A stretch of DNA of 64,000 bases from positions 620,001 to 684,000 of the forward strand of contig CAWBUL010000005.1 of assembly GCA_963791885.1 (NCBI GenBank), in the 5' to 3' direction. Origin of the DNA: CAVSUZ01 sp963791885. GTDB taxonomy: Bacteria; Pseudomonadota; Alphaproteobacteria; Acetobacterales; Acetobacteraceae. The stretch's first letter is position 1. Each line of letters begins with the position of its first letter. Below the pieces are notes generated by a model. It saw only the letters and a program-made list of their open reading frames with translations. It was not told the DNA's origin and did not search any database. Shown here piece after piece: positions 8,867-17,395 of the stretch. The position numbers and the translations under genes were made by a program.

Positions 8867-9001
8867 CCGCGCCTCGTCCTCGTGAACGGCGATGAACTGA
8901 CAAACCTCATGATCGGGCACGGTGTCGGGATAAGAGTCGCGAACACGATCGAGATTAAGCACATCGATAATGAGTACTTCGAAGGTACAGAATCAGAGTG
9001 A
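8867..9001 (+). pseudogene. C-terminal remnant of an Mrr-type restriction endonuclease
   Basis: The last 44 codons of the same open frame read PRLVLVNGDELTNLMIGHGVG, continuing to IEIKHIDNEYFE. Mrr-family restriction proteins end with a very similar segment (VLIDGxxLxxLMIxHxVGV, then YEIKRIDxDYF). The catalytic PD-(D/E)xK domain is missing. It is joined in frame to the IS66 remnant, so the apparent 105-codon gene at 8684-9001 is a chimera of two broken genes rather than a real protein. Confidence 0.6.
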
Positions 9002-9021
9002 CGCTCCGGCCGGGAAACCGC

Positions 9022-9573
9022 TCAGGATGACGAACCGTCTCTTACCCACCCCGGCACGGTCTTCCTGAACCGCGGCGTCCCATGCACCGCGCTCCCGACC
9101 GCGCGCTCCGCGAACCGCCCGTGCTGCAACATCCGGTCGTACAGCACCAGCGCCGCCGTCACCGCCACATTCAGCGCGAACCGCGTCGGAATCCGCACCA
9201 CGTGCCGGCACCGCGCCAGCATCGCCGCGGACAATCCCGCCCGCTCCGGCCCCAGCACATAAGCCGCACTCAACGGATGCCGGAACGACGGCAACGCCGT
9301 CGCGTCCGGCAGCACCTCCACACCCACCAGCACGCACCCGGCGGGCAACGTCATTGCCTCAACGTCCGCAAACCGCCACACCGGCACATGCGCCGGCGTA
9401 TCCGCCGTATCCGCGCTACGCATCGCTCGAGCATCCCATCCCGACCCGACGCTGAAGCAGAACGACGCATCAAACGCATGCGCCGTGCGCAGCAGCGCGC
9501 CGAAATTCGCCGACTTGGAAATTCCCTCGGCGCCGATCCCGAAATACCCTCGGCTTCCGCGCTCGGTCATCAA
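9022..9573 (-). CDS. TrmH/SpoU-family RNA 2'-O-methyltransferase
   Basis: 183 residues of the SPOUT fold. The family's three motifs are visible: N-terminal KSANFGALLRTAHAFDA (motif 1), YVLGPERAGLSAAML (motif 2) and VRIPTRFALNVAVTAALVLYDR (motif 3, knot and SAM site; the usual S-LNV is A-LNV here). Such proteins methylate ribose 2'-OH in tRNA or rRNA; the target cannot be told. It lies 4 bp downstream of the membrane protein gene and is probably co-transcribed with it. The next upstream open frame has a Met pair as start. Confidence 0.85.
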   Translation of the reverse strand: MMTERGSRGYFGIGAEGISKSANFGALLRTAHAFDASFCFSVGSGWDARAMRSADTADTPAHVPVWRFADVEAMTLPAGCVLVGVEVLPDATALPSFRHPLSAAYVLGPERAGLSAAMLARCRHVVRIPTRFALNVAVTAALVLYDRMLQHGRFAERAVGSAVHGTPRFRKTVPGWVRDGSSS

Positions 9574-9577
9574 CGCT

Positions 9578-10750
9578 CTAACCGGGCTGCCTCGGCCGGT
9601 TCAACCACACCGCGGCGCTCTGCACGATGCGAGTCAAAATCTGGAACACCATTTCCACATTGAACCCCACCAGGAACGCCAGCGCACCCAGCGACAGGTT
9701 GACGCCTTCGACGCGCACGTCCTGCCCGGTCGTCCAGATCAATCCCAGCAACCCGCCCAGAATCGCCCCCAGCAGGATCCGCAGCACACCGTGCAGTCCT
9801 TCGCTCACCACCAGCGTGCTGCGCTGTACCGCATCGTCGAACGCGCGATACACGTAAGTGCAGGGGCCGAGCAGCCCGAGCAGCATCGGCAGGATGAACC
9901 CTGTCAGTCCCGCCATCATCATCGACGTGCGCAACTCGGTAGCATCCCAAACGGCCGCCCGCACATCGCTCGGCGCACGGCCCAGCTTCGCCCCGAGCCA
10001 GTTCAACGGAGAAAGATACCCCAGCCGCTCCGTGAGGCCGTTCCAGCGGGCAAGCTCGTCATGCACGATCGCGATCTGTGAAATCGCGCTCTGCAATCGC
10101 CCGCACGCCGCTTGCGCCGCATCGCTCGCCGGCCCGCCAGCGCACGATGCAAGCCCCAGCGCATCCTGTCGCAACGGCACGCGCAGGCCGGTCGCATCCA
10201 TCAGCGCCGACTGATACCCCGACCTGAGTGTCTCCAACTGCTGCACCGCGCCCCGCCCGCGATCCACATGGATCATCAGCACGATTGACGCGATGAACAC
10301 CACCAGCCCAAGCACGGCACTCGGTGTCAGCCAGCGCCGCTGCCGGCGCGCCAACGCGACCGTCTCGCGCGGAATGAAGCCGCTCTCCCGCGTGCCCAAC
10401 AAAGCCGATGTCAGCCGGATGGACCGTTCCGTGGCTGGTGCTGCCAGAGCCGTCAGTTGCGCGACGGTCGCATAGAGCCGCGACAGCCGGTCCGGATTGT
10501 CCGCGATCGACTGCGCCGATTCCGTGAGCAGGGCGATGTCGATCGCGCCGGACTGCATCAGAGAAACGACCGGCAGTTTCGCGCCTTGCACCGCAAGGTC
10601 CGCGACGGTCTCGGCATAGTCCCCCGTGCGCCCGCGTACGAGATACCCGAGCAGCGTACGCATATCGTCCAGCAACAGCTCTACATCCGCGAGCGACGCC
10701 GATTCGATCGAGGGCGAAGCTGCGTCCTTGACCGGCACGGTTTGCAGCAT
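9578..10750 (-). CDS. Uncharacterised membrane protein with four predicted helices
   Basis: 390 residues, no family recognised. The first 135 residues are soluble and mostly helical; a membrane helix at about 140-160 (AVLGLVVFIASIVLMI) is followed by a roughly 120-residue extracytoplasmic loop containing two Cys (SCAGG, AACG) and then three closely spaced hydrophobic segments near the C terminus (GLTGFILPMLLGLLG, VLRILLGAILGGLLGLIW, LSLGALAFLVGFNVEMVF). It starts 2 bp after the muramidase stop, so the two are likely translated from one message. The link to a lytic enzyme suggests a role at the cell envelope; that is inference from position only. Confidence 0.75.
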   Translation of the reverse strand: MLQTVPVKDAASPSIESASLADVELLLDDMRTLLGYLVRGRTGDYAETVADLAVQGAKLPVVSLMQSGAIDIALLTESAQSIADNPDRLSRLYATVAQLTALAAPATERSIRLTSALLGTRESGFIPRETVALARRQRRWLTPSAVLGLVVFIASIVLMIHVDRGRGAVQQLETLRSGYQSALMDATGLRVPLRQDALGLASCAGGPASDAAQAACGRLQSAISQIAIVHDELARWNGLTERLGYLSPLNWLGAKLGRAPSDVRAAVWDATELRTSMMMAGLTGFILPMLLGLLGPCTYVYRAFDDAVQRSTLVVSEGLHGVLRILLGAILGGLLGLIWTTGQDVRVEGVNLSLGALAFLVGFNVEMVFQILTRIVQSAAVWLNRPRQPG

Positions 10751-10752
10751 CG

Positions 10753-11292
10753 CTATACCTCAACCGTTTGCGGCAGCATCGCCAGCGCAGCATTGCGTCG
10801 CGCCCCGGTACGGTTCAGCCACCCCTGGCCGAACACGTCGAATTCGTCGAGACCCCGATAGTAATCGGACTGCAGCGCGTAAAGCGATTCGATCACCGTC
10901 CGAGGATCGGCCTTCGTCGCGGCGCCTAACGTTTCCGGCCCGATGCAACCATCGACCGCATCGCCCGTGAAGCCCAGCGCGCGTTGCAACAGCCGCGCTG
11001 ATCCATAAATCCCGGCATTAACCCCGAAGTCGAATACACTCAGGTCCACGCCCGCAGGAAGAGCGTCGCCGCGAACCGGGTTCCAGTAATTCATGCGATA
11101 GATGCGCGCCGCAACCATGCGCGACAGATCCTGGATCTGTCCCACGCCGGCATCCGGATCATCCGTATAGGTCCGGTACGTCGCCAGCGTGATCCCCAAA
11201 TTCGTCGCACCCCCCGGATCATCCGGATTGTCGACGTACCCGCCTTCCTCGCGCAGCGTGAACTCCAGGCACGTCGTGAAATTCGGGTCCAT
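10753..11292 (-). CDS. GH108-type N-acetylmuramidase (lysozyme-like)
   Basis: 179 residues from ATG at 11290-11292. The N terminus has the catalytic EEGGY motif (Glu16), then VDNPDDPGGATNLGIT, which is the hallmark of GH108 muramidases, and a C-terminal region with VFDFGVNAG and DGCIGPETLGA of the peptidoglycan-binding domain that accompanies them. It hydrolyses the glycan backbone of peptidoglycan. No signal peptide is seen, as is common for phage-type or secreted-by-holin enzymes. A longer start upstream (11343) would add 17 basic residues with no similarity to the family. Confidence 0.85.
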   Translation of the reverse strand: MDPNFTTCLEFTLREEGGYVDNPDDPGGATNLGITLATYRTYTDDPDAGVGQIQDLSRMVAARIYRMNYWNPVRGDALPAGVDLSVFDFGVNAGIYGSARLLQRALGFTGDAVDGCIGPETLGAATKADPRTVIESLYALQSDYYRGLDEFDVFGQGWLNRTGARRNAALAMLPQTVEV

Positions 11293-11346
11293 GACCCTTA
11301 CCTCCCACTCTTTTCGCCCGACGTCCTTTCGCTCTATGCGCACCTT

Positions 11347-12582
11347 ATGTCAGACGCAATCGATACGCGCCTCGCTTCTCTATACGAGGCGCTCCCCTAT
11401 CCCGCGCGCGACCCCCGTGACGAGGCCAAACGCCTGATCATCGGCAGTCCCGGCCATCTCCGCGAGATCGAATACTGGCTGTTCGGCGGACGCTGGCCGC
11501 AAGACGGGCTGCGCGCCCTCTTTGCCGGAGGCGGCACCGGCGACGGTGCCATTATGCTGACCCAGCAACTCGCGTCCGAAAACCGACCCGGCTCCGTCAC
11601 CTGGCTCGATCGCTCCGCCGCATCCCTCCGCATCGCGAGCGCCCGCGCCGACGCGCGCCACCTCACGCTGCAATGGGAACCGCGCTCCCTGCTCGATCTT
11701 CCGCAATCCGGCCTCGGCCCGTTCGACTACATCGATTGCTGCGGCGTGCTGCATCACCTCCCTGATCCCGCCGAGGGGCTGCGCGCTCTCACCAGCGTCC
11801 TCGCGCCCGGCGGCGGCATCGGCCTGATGGTCTATGCCCCGCACGGTCGCACCGGCGTTTACATGCTGCAGGACGCGCTGCGCCTTCTTGCGCCGCCCGA
11901 CGAGCCATTCCCCGCGCGCATCGACACCGCGAAGCGCGTCCTGAAACATCTCCCGGCCACCGCCTGGCTGAATTTCAATCCCAGCGTCCGCGACCACGTC
12001 ATCGGCGGCGACGCCGGCATCGCCGACCTTCTCCTCAATCCGCGCGACCACGCCTTCACCGTGCCTGATCTAACCGCGCTCCTCGCCGAGGCCGGGCTCG
12101 AACCGGTCTGTTGGATCGAGCCGGTCCGCTACGACCCGGCCCGTCTGATGCCAGGCCCGCGCCTGCGTGCCCGGATTGAACGCCTCGATCTGACAGAACG
12201 CGCCGCCCTCGCCGAATCCCTCGCCGGCAATATGGCCGTGCACATCGTCTATTGCGTCCGTAAAGGAGAGCCACCAATCCACCCCGATCCGCTCGATGCC
12301 CACGCCGTCCCCGTGACCCGAGAAGGCGCCGGAGCCGACCTCGCTGCTGCCATCGCGGATAACAACACCCTGACGATGGTCATCGACGGTCTGCGTCTGG
12401 TTCAGCCCCTGCCGGCCATGGCACGCAGTCTTCTAACGCTGATCGACGGCACAAAAACCGTTGCTGACATCGAAGCCGTCTTCGCCTCGCGCGGCATGGG
12501 CGCGGACGTCTTCCGCCGCGCCTGGCGCGAAACCTTCACCGCGCTGGAGCAGCAGAACCGCCTGTTTCTCCGCGTATCCTGA
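11347..12582 (+). CDS. Class I SAM-dependent methyltransferase with C-terminal extension
   Basis: 411 residues. A Rossmann methyltransferase domain begins at about residue 55, with motif I LFAGGGTGDGA (58-68), the acidic residue in VTWLDRS, and a post-motif FDYIDCCGVLHHLPDP; ubiE-like proteins share that VLHHL. The last 90 residues (from about 320) form a separate small domain (VIDGLRLVQPLP through LLTLIDGTKTVADIEAVF) that resembles the winged-helix or PqqD-like tails used to read substrate state; that resemblance is weak. Substrate unknown. It is divergent from the muramidase operon, and its stop abuts the stop of the next convergent gene. Confidence 0.8.
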   Translation: MSDAIDTRLASLYEALPYPARDPRDEAKRLIIGSPGHLREIEYWLFGGRWPQDGLRALFAGGGTGDGAIMLTQQLASENRPGSVTWLDRSAASLRIASARADARHLTLQWEPRSLLDLPQSGLGPFDYIDCCGVLHHLPDPAEGLRALTSVLAPGGGIGLMVYAPHGRTGVYMLQDALRLLAPPDEPFPARIDTAKRVLKHLPATAWLNFNPSVRDHVIGGDAGIADLLLNPRDHAFTVPDLTALLAEAGLEPVCWIEPVRYDPARLMPGPRLRARIERLDLTERAALAESLAGNMAVHIVYCVRKGEPPIHPDPLDAHAVPVTREGAGADLAAAIADNNTLTMVIDGLRLVQPLPAMARSLLTLIDGTKTVADIEAVFASRGMGADVFRRAWRETFTALEQQNRLFLRVS

Positions 12583-13563
12583 TCAATAACCGCGCTCCGG
12601 ATCGACTCGCGTCGGCAACTCCCGCCCCTCCTCCCACGCCCGCACATTCTCGAAGAACACGTCCAGACTCCGCGGAAAATACGTATCGAGATCATCCGCC
12701 GCCGTGTGCGGGCTGATGATCAGGTTCGGCGTGGACCACAGCCGGTGTCCCTCCGGGATCGGCTCCGGATCGAACACATCCAGCACCGCCCCACCCAGCG
12801 CCCCCGAATCGAGCGCATCGCACAGCGCCTCCTGCTCCACCAACGGACCCCGCCCGATATTCACCACCCCCGCGCCACGCGGCAGCAACCCGATCCGCCT
12901 CCGGTTGAGAATGAAACGGGTCTTCGGCGTCAACGGACACGCCAGTACCAGATACTCCGTCTCCGGCAGCACCGCATCCAGCGCCTCCGTGCCGACCACC
13001 GTCTCACACGCCGGGTGAGGCGCGGGATTGGCCCGCACACCCACCACCCGCGCCCCCAACCGAGCCGCATGCTCCGCCGTCGTGCCGCCCAGCACGCCCA
13101 GTCCGACGATCGTAACCCGACGGCCCCGCAACACCCGGCCCCAGATCTGATGCCACCGCCCGGCGCGCTGATGCGTCACCATCTCCGGCACGCGGTTGAC
13201 CAGCATGAGCAGCGACATCAGCCCGAACTCGCCCGCCTTGATCGCGTGCGTGCCGCGGTTGTTCAGCAACGCGACGCCCGGCGGCAGCCAGTCGAACGGC
13301 GCGAGATTGTCCAGCCCGGCATTGCAGACATAAATCATCTGGAGCCGCGGCGCCGGGCACGGCAGCAGCGCGCGCAGCACCTCCTTGTCCCCCACCAGCG
13401 CCTCCGCCTCCCTCATCGCGTCGGCGAATCCCGCCTCCGTATCGCTGAAACTGACCGTGTGCCCGCGGCCTGTCTCACCCGCTCGCAAGGCCGCGGCATC
13501 CCACAGGACGGGCGTAATCTGCAGCGGCGAGTGAGGCGGCGGGTTTTGGATGTGGATGCGCAT
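12583..13563 (-). CDS. D-2-hydroxyacid dehydrogenase (glyoxylate/hydroxypyruvate reductase-like)
   Basis: 326 residues. NAD(P)-binding glycine motif GLGVLGG at 154-160, catalytic Arg in NIGRGPLVE, Glu in VFDPEPIP and His in ISPHTAAD, in the order expected for the family. These enzymes reduce 2-keto acids such as glyoxylate or hydroxypyruvate. A second, more distant member lies at 40658-41638. The gene's TGA and the methyltransferase's TGA are packed into the palindrome TGATCA at 12580-12585, leaving no spacer. Confidence 0.88.
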   Translation of the reverse strand: MRIHIQNPPPHSPLQITPVLWDAAALRAGETGRGHTVSFSDTEAGFADAMREAEALVGDKEVLRALLPCPAPRLQMIYVCNAGLDNLAPFDWLPPGVALLNNRGTHAIKAGEFGLMSLLMLVNRVPEMVTHQRAGRWHQIWGRVLRGRRVTIVGLGVLGGTTAEHAARLGARVVGVRANPAPHPACETVVGTEALDAVLPETEYLVLACPLTPKTRFILNRRRIGLLPRGAGVVNIGRGPLVEQEALCDALDSGALGGAVLDVFDPEPIPEGHRLWSTPNLIISPHTAADDLDTYFPRSLDVFFENVRAWEEGRELPTRVDPERGY

Positions 13564-13784
13564 CCGCGATGTTATGTCGCAGGGCTCGCCCCGTTTCTAC
13601 CTTGTCGTGTCGGCGGGGTATCATCGGGCAAGGCAGCGAAGGCTTCATCATGCCCAAACTCACCCGCCGCACCCTCCGGGCTGGCGCAGGCTGGATGCAA
13701 GTTCCCGACCGGCCTGCTGCCGACCTGAGGTCAATGAAGCGCCTATCAGCTCAGATAACGGACAGAACGCGAAGCACGCCCAGC

Positions 13785-13932
13785 GTCATTGCGAGGAGGC
13801 CGCGTAGCAGGCCGACGAAGCAAACCAGGGCGAACCGCACCCAGCTACATCCTCCGCTCGCCCCAATGTCATCGCGAGTCCGGCGCAGCTTGCCGTGGCG
13901 ACCCAGAGCCTGCCCCGAGCGAAGTGTGGGGG
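13785..13932. repeat. Two copies of a dispersed GTCATTGCGAG-type repeat
   Basis: Copy one begins GTCATTGCGAGGAGGCCG at 13785 and runs to AAACCAGG near 13829; copy two begins GTCATCGCGAGTCCGGCG at 13868 and runs through GCCGTGGCGACCCAGAGCCT to GAGCGAAG. This pattern (GTCATTGCGAG ... GAAGCAATCCAG) is a well-known kind of intergenic repeat in alphaproteobacteria. Part of the same repeat is embedded in the reading frame of the hypothetical gene at 38.5 kb. Open frames through here are repeat translations and not genes. Confidence 0.65.
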
Positions 13933-14222
13933 CCAGCCGCAACCGACCGTGCCAGTTTCTTTCTAGACGCTTGCTGACCGTTTTCTGTTTTCCCGGGCTT
14001 GGATGATGCGGGAGCTTAAAGAGTGCTCCAGCGAAGCACGGCGGGCCCGACTGATCCGAGCTTTGGAGAGGCTGAATCTGGAAATCGTGACTATGCAGCA
14101 TGGCTGCCACCTTCGCAAAGGAGGCGAAGGACAGCGGAACCGGGCCTCGCTTGAACTAGATACTGCGCCGACCGACACCAAGTCTACAACGTCGGCGTGG
14201 CGACAATATCGAGGCTTGCGGA
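13933..14222. other. Gene-free stretch upstream of the DarT1-like gene
   Basis: Together with the repeats before it and with 13564-13784 this is the longest stretch without a convincing gene (about 660 bp). I see no tRNA, no integrase and no clear promoter. An open frame starting at 14003 reads a plausible-looking helical N terminus (MMRELKECSSEARRARL) but then runs antisense-like through the toxin gene in another frame, so I do not call it. Confidence 0.4.
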
Positions 14223-14743
14223 ATGAGCGCTTCCGATCCGCTTCTGCGTATCCCGCTCCTTTATCACTTCACCGACACGCGCAATTTGCCGCTCATCCAA
14301 CAGCTTGGCGGTTTGTTGCCCATGGCTGAGCTTGTCCGACGCAAGATGCAGATACCCGCGCCCGGCGGCAACCAGTGGAGCCGTGATGCTGATGCGATGT
14401 CGGCATGGATCGATACGTGCACCTCTGTTTCCGAAACAACCACCCGATGGCGTATCTTGCGCGACAGGATGGCCGTGTAGGTGATACCATCTTCCTCGAA
14501 ATCAGCCCGGCGGTCCTGCGCATGCCGGGCGTGATGTTCACGCCAGACGTGTCCAACAAGTCCGGCGTGACAGCCTGCGCCATCGAGCAAGCGAAAGCCA
14601 TGATCGACTTTGAAGTGCTTTACACATGGACCGATTGGTCTGACGTCACAATTCAGCAGAGGCTAAGGCAGGCTGAAAAGTGCGAAATTCTGGTGCCCGG
14701 CGGCATCCCGCTCAAGTTCATCCGAGGATTCCCAAATGGCTGA
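14223..14743 (+). pseudogene. darT1: DarT1-like DNA ADP-ribosyltransferase toxin, frame broken near 14402
   Basis: The protein reads LLYHFTDTRNLPLIQQLGGLL (the DarT start, with NAD-binding His) up to DADAMSG, then continues one frame over as MDRYVHLCFRNNHPMAYLA and ends with the Glu-containing EKCEILVPGGIPLKFI, the catalytic Glu region of the DarT family. A single missing G near 14402 restores one frame of about 173 residues. DarT toxins attach ADP-ribose from NAD to DNA bases; the DarT1 branch modifies guanine and is paired with a NADAR antitoxin, which is exactly the next gene (8-bp overlap). Either the toxin is dead or the base is a sequence error. Confidence 0.75.
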
Positions 14744-15434
14744 ACGCCCGATCTTCGTGCCTTCGCTGGATGCGTCGGGTTTCGTTAAAGAGATCAGCTT
14801 TAACATCCCGTGGCACTCCGGTTTTGCACCCGTGCAAAAGAAGAAAAACATCAAGGAGCTTCACGATGCCGCAGCGGCAGCTGGCTATGCTCCATTGCTC
14901 GAAACGTCCACCAAATCTGACGACAGATTGGGTCAACATCTCTCCGCGTTTCACCTAAAGGTGCATAACGACCATCTCGGAGAGGTTCCACTCGAATGCG
15001 CGTTTCAGGGCAGCAAAATATTCGAGCGCGGTGGCCCCTATGTAGACCTCTTCCGCGTCGATGTTCGCACGGCAAAGCGCGATCCGCGCTTACGTGAATC
15101 CGGCAAGCTGACAGGCTTTCTGTTCGATGGTTTTCGGTTCGAGCTGGAGCCAAAGACAGCATTCTATGATTGGCTCTACATGAACGCGATCTTCCCGCAT
15201 CGCGACTGGCTGAAGCGTCTGTATCGATATGCCGGATTCACCGATATCGAGTTCAACCCGAGCAAATCGATAAACTGCCAAGCTCGTTCTTGTGCCTTAT
15301 TCGTATCACTCATGAAAGCCGATCTTCTGGACGCTAACTCCCTTTCACCCCAATCGTTCGTTAAGTTGGCTTACTCGCATCGCTCGGCCCCGGTTGTCGA
15401 AGCGCGTCCTCGTTATGACCTGTTCACTCGATAA
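14736..15434 (+). CDS. DarT1-associated NADAR antitoxin
   Basis: 232 residues. N terminus AERPIFVPSLDASGFVKEI, central VPLECAFQGSKIFERGGPY with DVRTAKRDPRLRESG, and LEPKTAFYDWLYMNAI then FTDIEFNPSKSINCQARS. This is the pattern of the NADAR-domain antitoxins that accompany DarT1 and remove ADP-ribose from guanine in DNA. The frame is intact. Its ATG lies 8 bp inside the end of the toxin gene, so the pair is translationally coupled. It converges on the HNH-like gene with an 11-bp overlap of the 3' ends. Confidence 0.8.
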   Translation: MAERPIFVPSLDASGFVKEISFNIPWHSGFAPVQKKKNIKELHDAAAAAGYAPLLETSTKSDDRLGQHLSAFHLKVHNDHLGEVPLECAFQGSKIFERGGPYVDLFRVDVRTAKRDPRLRESGKLTGFLFDGFRFELEPKTAFYDWLYMNAIFPHRDWLKRLYRYAGFTDIEFNPSKSINCQARSCALFVSLMKADLLDANSLSPQSFVKLAYSHRSAPVVEARPRYDLFTR

Positions 15435-16161
15435 CGGAGGCGCAATCTTTCTCGCGTGACGCTTCGGCGTCGAACTTGAAATCCCTTATTACGAGCCGAT
15501 TGCCATCTTTCGGGTGCCAGTCGTCCGGTAGCGGAATGCTGGAAAACCTTAGCCGCACAGCAATTCGACCAACGTGGTAGAAGCGTCCGAGGTAATCGAA
15601 CCCGTCGTCCGGAGTGAACGAAGCGGCGTCGATGTTCGATGCGCCGACCGAGCCGCCCGGTCCCATGCACCCGAAAGACAACCACAGATTGGGATGCGCC
15701 CTACCCGTCATGATCGCCTTGGCGAAGGTCACGACAGGAGGTCGTATCGGTATGCCCGTCTCCACGATCTGGCAGCCGAGCCACTTCACGAAGAACAGAT
15801 GCACGCCGAGCATTTTTTGGCCCGTGTCGTATGGGAATAGCCGGTTGCCCCGGATGTTATCTCCGGGTTTGATAGCTGAACTCCTAGTTCGCAAATAATC
15901 GGATAGAGCCTGCCAAGCAAGGTCGTGTGGTTGTGTTCTCGCGCCATTGCATGTCGGGCAGACCGGCGCTTTGAACTTGATGAGCTTCGAGTCAATGCTT
16001 TGAATCCGGCGATTGCGGCGCTGATCGTTGTGAAGAAACAGGCCGCCGTTTGGGCCAAGCACCGCCTTGAGATCCGACCGCTTGCTTTGATGCTCTCCAG
16101 TCGTTCCCTCTTCATTATCACAAATCCAGCACATCGCCATGGGTTGCGCCCGCATTGTCAT
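15424..16161 (-). CDS. HNH-like zinc-binding protein of unknown function
   Basis: 245 residues. The N-terminal 75 residues look like an HNH-type zinc module: CWIC (residues 11-14), then GEHQSKR with a candidate catalytic His, then CPTCNGARTQPHDLAW. The remaining 170 residues are unlike anything I recognise (aromatic-rich, for example FYHVGRIAVRLRF). The start overlaps the stop of the upstream gene as ATGA (16158-16161), which fixes the start and couples the two genes. HNH modules are found in nucleases of defence systems, but nuclease activity here is inference. Base composition is slightly less GC-rich than the neighbours. Confidence 0.6.
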   Translation of the reverse strand: MTMRAQPMAMCWICDNEEGTTGEHQSKRSDLKAVLGPNGGLFLHNDQRRNRRIQSIDSKLIKFKAPVCPTCNGARTQPHDLAWQALSDYLRTRSSAIKPGDNIRGNRLFPYDTGQKMLGVHLFFVKWLGCQIVETGIPIRPPVVTFAKAIMTGRAHPNLWLSFGCMGPGGSVGASNIDAASFTPDDGFDYLGRFYHVGRIAVRLRFSSIPLPDDWHPKDGNRLVIRDFKFDAEASREKDCASVIE

Positions 16162-17020
16162 CCTGAAATGCGCGCACGCGAGCGCGCCAGTGCGATACCG
16201 GCGACGGAAAGCTTTTCCTCGGTCGCCGCAGTTGGACCATCTGCACGATCCTCGCGAGCAGGCTCATCGGGCGGAATCTCGACAAAGAACGGTATCCACA
16301 CATCGAACGCGCCCGGTGCATCGGCAACATTGGCGCACACCTCGCCGGTCATCTCGGGCCCGAAGTGCTTCATCCACATTGCAGCGGTTAGGGCCATAAT
16401 AAATTGTGTCATGTCTCCAGAAACGCGCTGCACCTCGCCCATGATTTTCTTTGCGCCGCAATCAGGTCAGTCTCACCAACCGCGTTCAAGATGCCGTGCA
16501 GGATCACAACGTCGCTCATAAAGTAGAACGAATTGAAATTGTGGCGACAGAAAAACCAGTTCCAATCGCTATCCCAGTTGACACCGGCGGCAGCGCGCAC
16601 GAACGCGGCGTCAACGTCACTGTCATACGGATGGTGGAACACGTAATTGCTCCTGATCTTGTTTAGAATATTCGAGCCACCAAAATTCTTTTTCAGACTG
16701 TCCAGTGCCGCCAGACCACCCGCATCGAGCTTTGGCATATATTCCCTGCCCAACGGTGAGCTAAGAAAGCGACTGCGGAGCAACTCCCACGTTTCATGCA
16801 GAACGCCGATAGTGAGGCGGGCAAGCATCTGGGTTTGCGCACCCGAAAGCATCTGTTCTGGTTGCTCTGGGGGCGTCCGATTGCTGGAAAATATGACGAG
16901 CTTCGACAGCAGGTTGATCTGATTCGCAGCGTAGCCGAGCAGTAGGAGGAGGGCGCGCTCCGTCTTTGGCATGGTGCGCAAAGCCTCTTTCGACACCGGA
17001 ATGCGAAGAACGTCGATCAT
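16158..17020 (-). pseudogene. Uncharacterised HEPN-like protein, frame broken near 16451
   Basis: As printed, a 203-residue frame ends in nonsense (SWARCSAFLET); a second frame picks up with KKIMGEVQRVSGDMTQF and runs to a TGA at 16158. One missing A in the run at 16450-16452 joins them into a protein of about 287 residues. The second stop overlaps the HNH-like start as ATGA, which supports the joined version. It is mostly helical, and contains IRSNYVFHHP, compatible with the R-x(4-6)-H signature of HEPN ribonucleases. Family not identified; HEPN assignment is tentative. Confidence 0.5.
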
Positions 17021-17256
17021 TGAACGCTAACCACCCTGCCTGCGCCAAATCAGCACGTTCGCGCGTGACACGAATCACCTAGTCCGGCACGCTATACGCC
17101 ATCAGTCCGAGTTCGCGGGCTGGTTTCCTATCAACCATTCTGCGGAAAAAAGCCCCAGAATCAGCAAACCCCGCTTGGAGCGGGCCCGCATGCTTTTCGT
17201 GCCGCGCCAGGTATCCTGCTACCTCGACCCGCGCCGCGAGCCTCATGATCCAAGGC
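17021..17256. other. Intergenic stretch, nothing recognised
   Basis: About 236 bp between the HEPN-like gene and the duplicated fragment. It has AT-richer patches (TGCGGAAAAAAGCC) but I find no gene, tRNA or convincing promoter. It would have to contain the promoter of the HEPN-like/HNH-like operon, which reads leftward from here. Confidence 0.4.
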
Positions 17257-17391
17257 CCGCGCCGAGCGCGCCGAGCACCACCTTACTCTTCTCATGGCCC
17301 ACGCCCTCGAAACCGACGTCTCACTGCCCGATCCAGAATCCCGCGCTTCGATAACTGAGACTCTCCCGACACAACCCGAGCCCCATCCTTT
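17257..17391 (+). pseudogene. Fragment of the hypothetical gene at 18195-18956
   Basis: About 135 bp here align with 18579-18716: both read CGCGCCGAGCGC-CCGAGCACCACC, then a CTTCTCATG, a CTCGAAAC, and finally ACTGAGACTCTCCCGACACA. In protein terms the fragment reads ALETDVSLPDPES where the full gene has ALETGVSLPDPES. The upstream two thirds of the gene are missing. The two copies flank the HigBA-type pair in direct orientation, so this is a partial duplication or the scar of an insertion. Confidence 0.7.
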
Positions 17392-17395
17392 GACT

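Noticed and set aside
14003..14329. Possible small gene starting MMRELKECSSEARRARL
   Set aside because: The N terminus looks protein-like, but the frame runs into the DarT1-like gene in a non-coding frame and has no recognisable family or good ribosome site.
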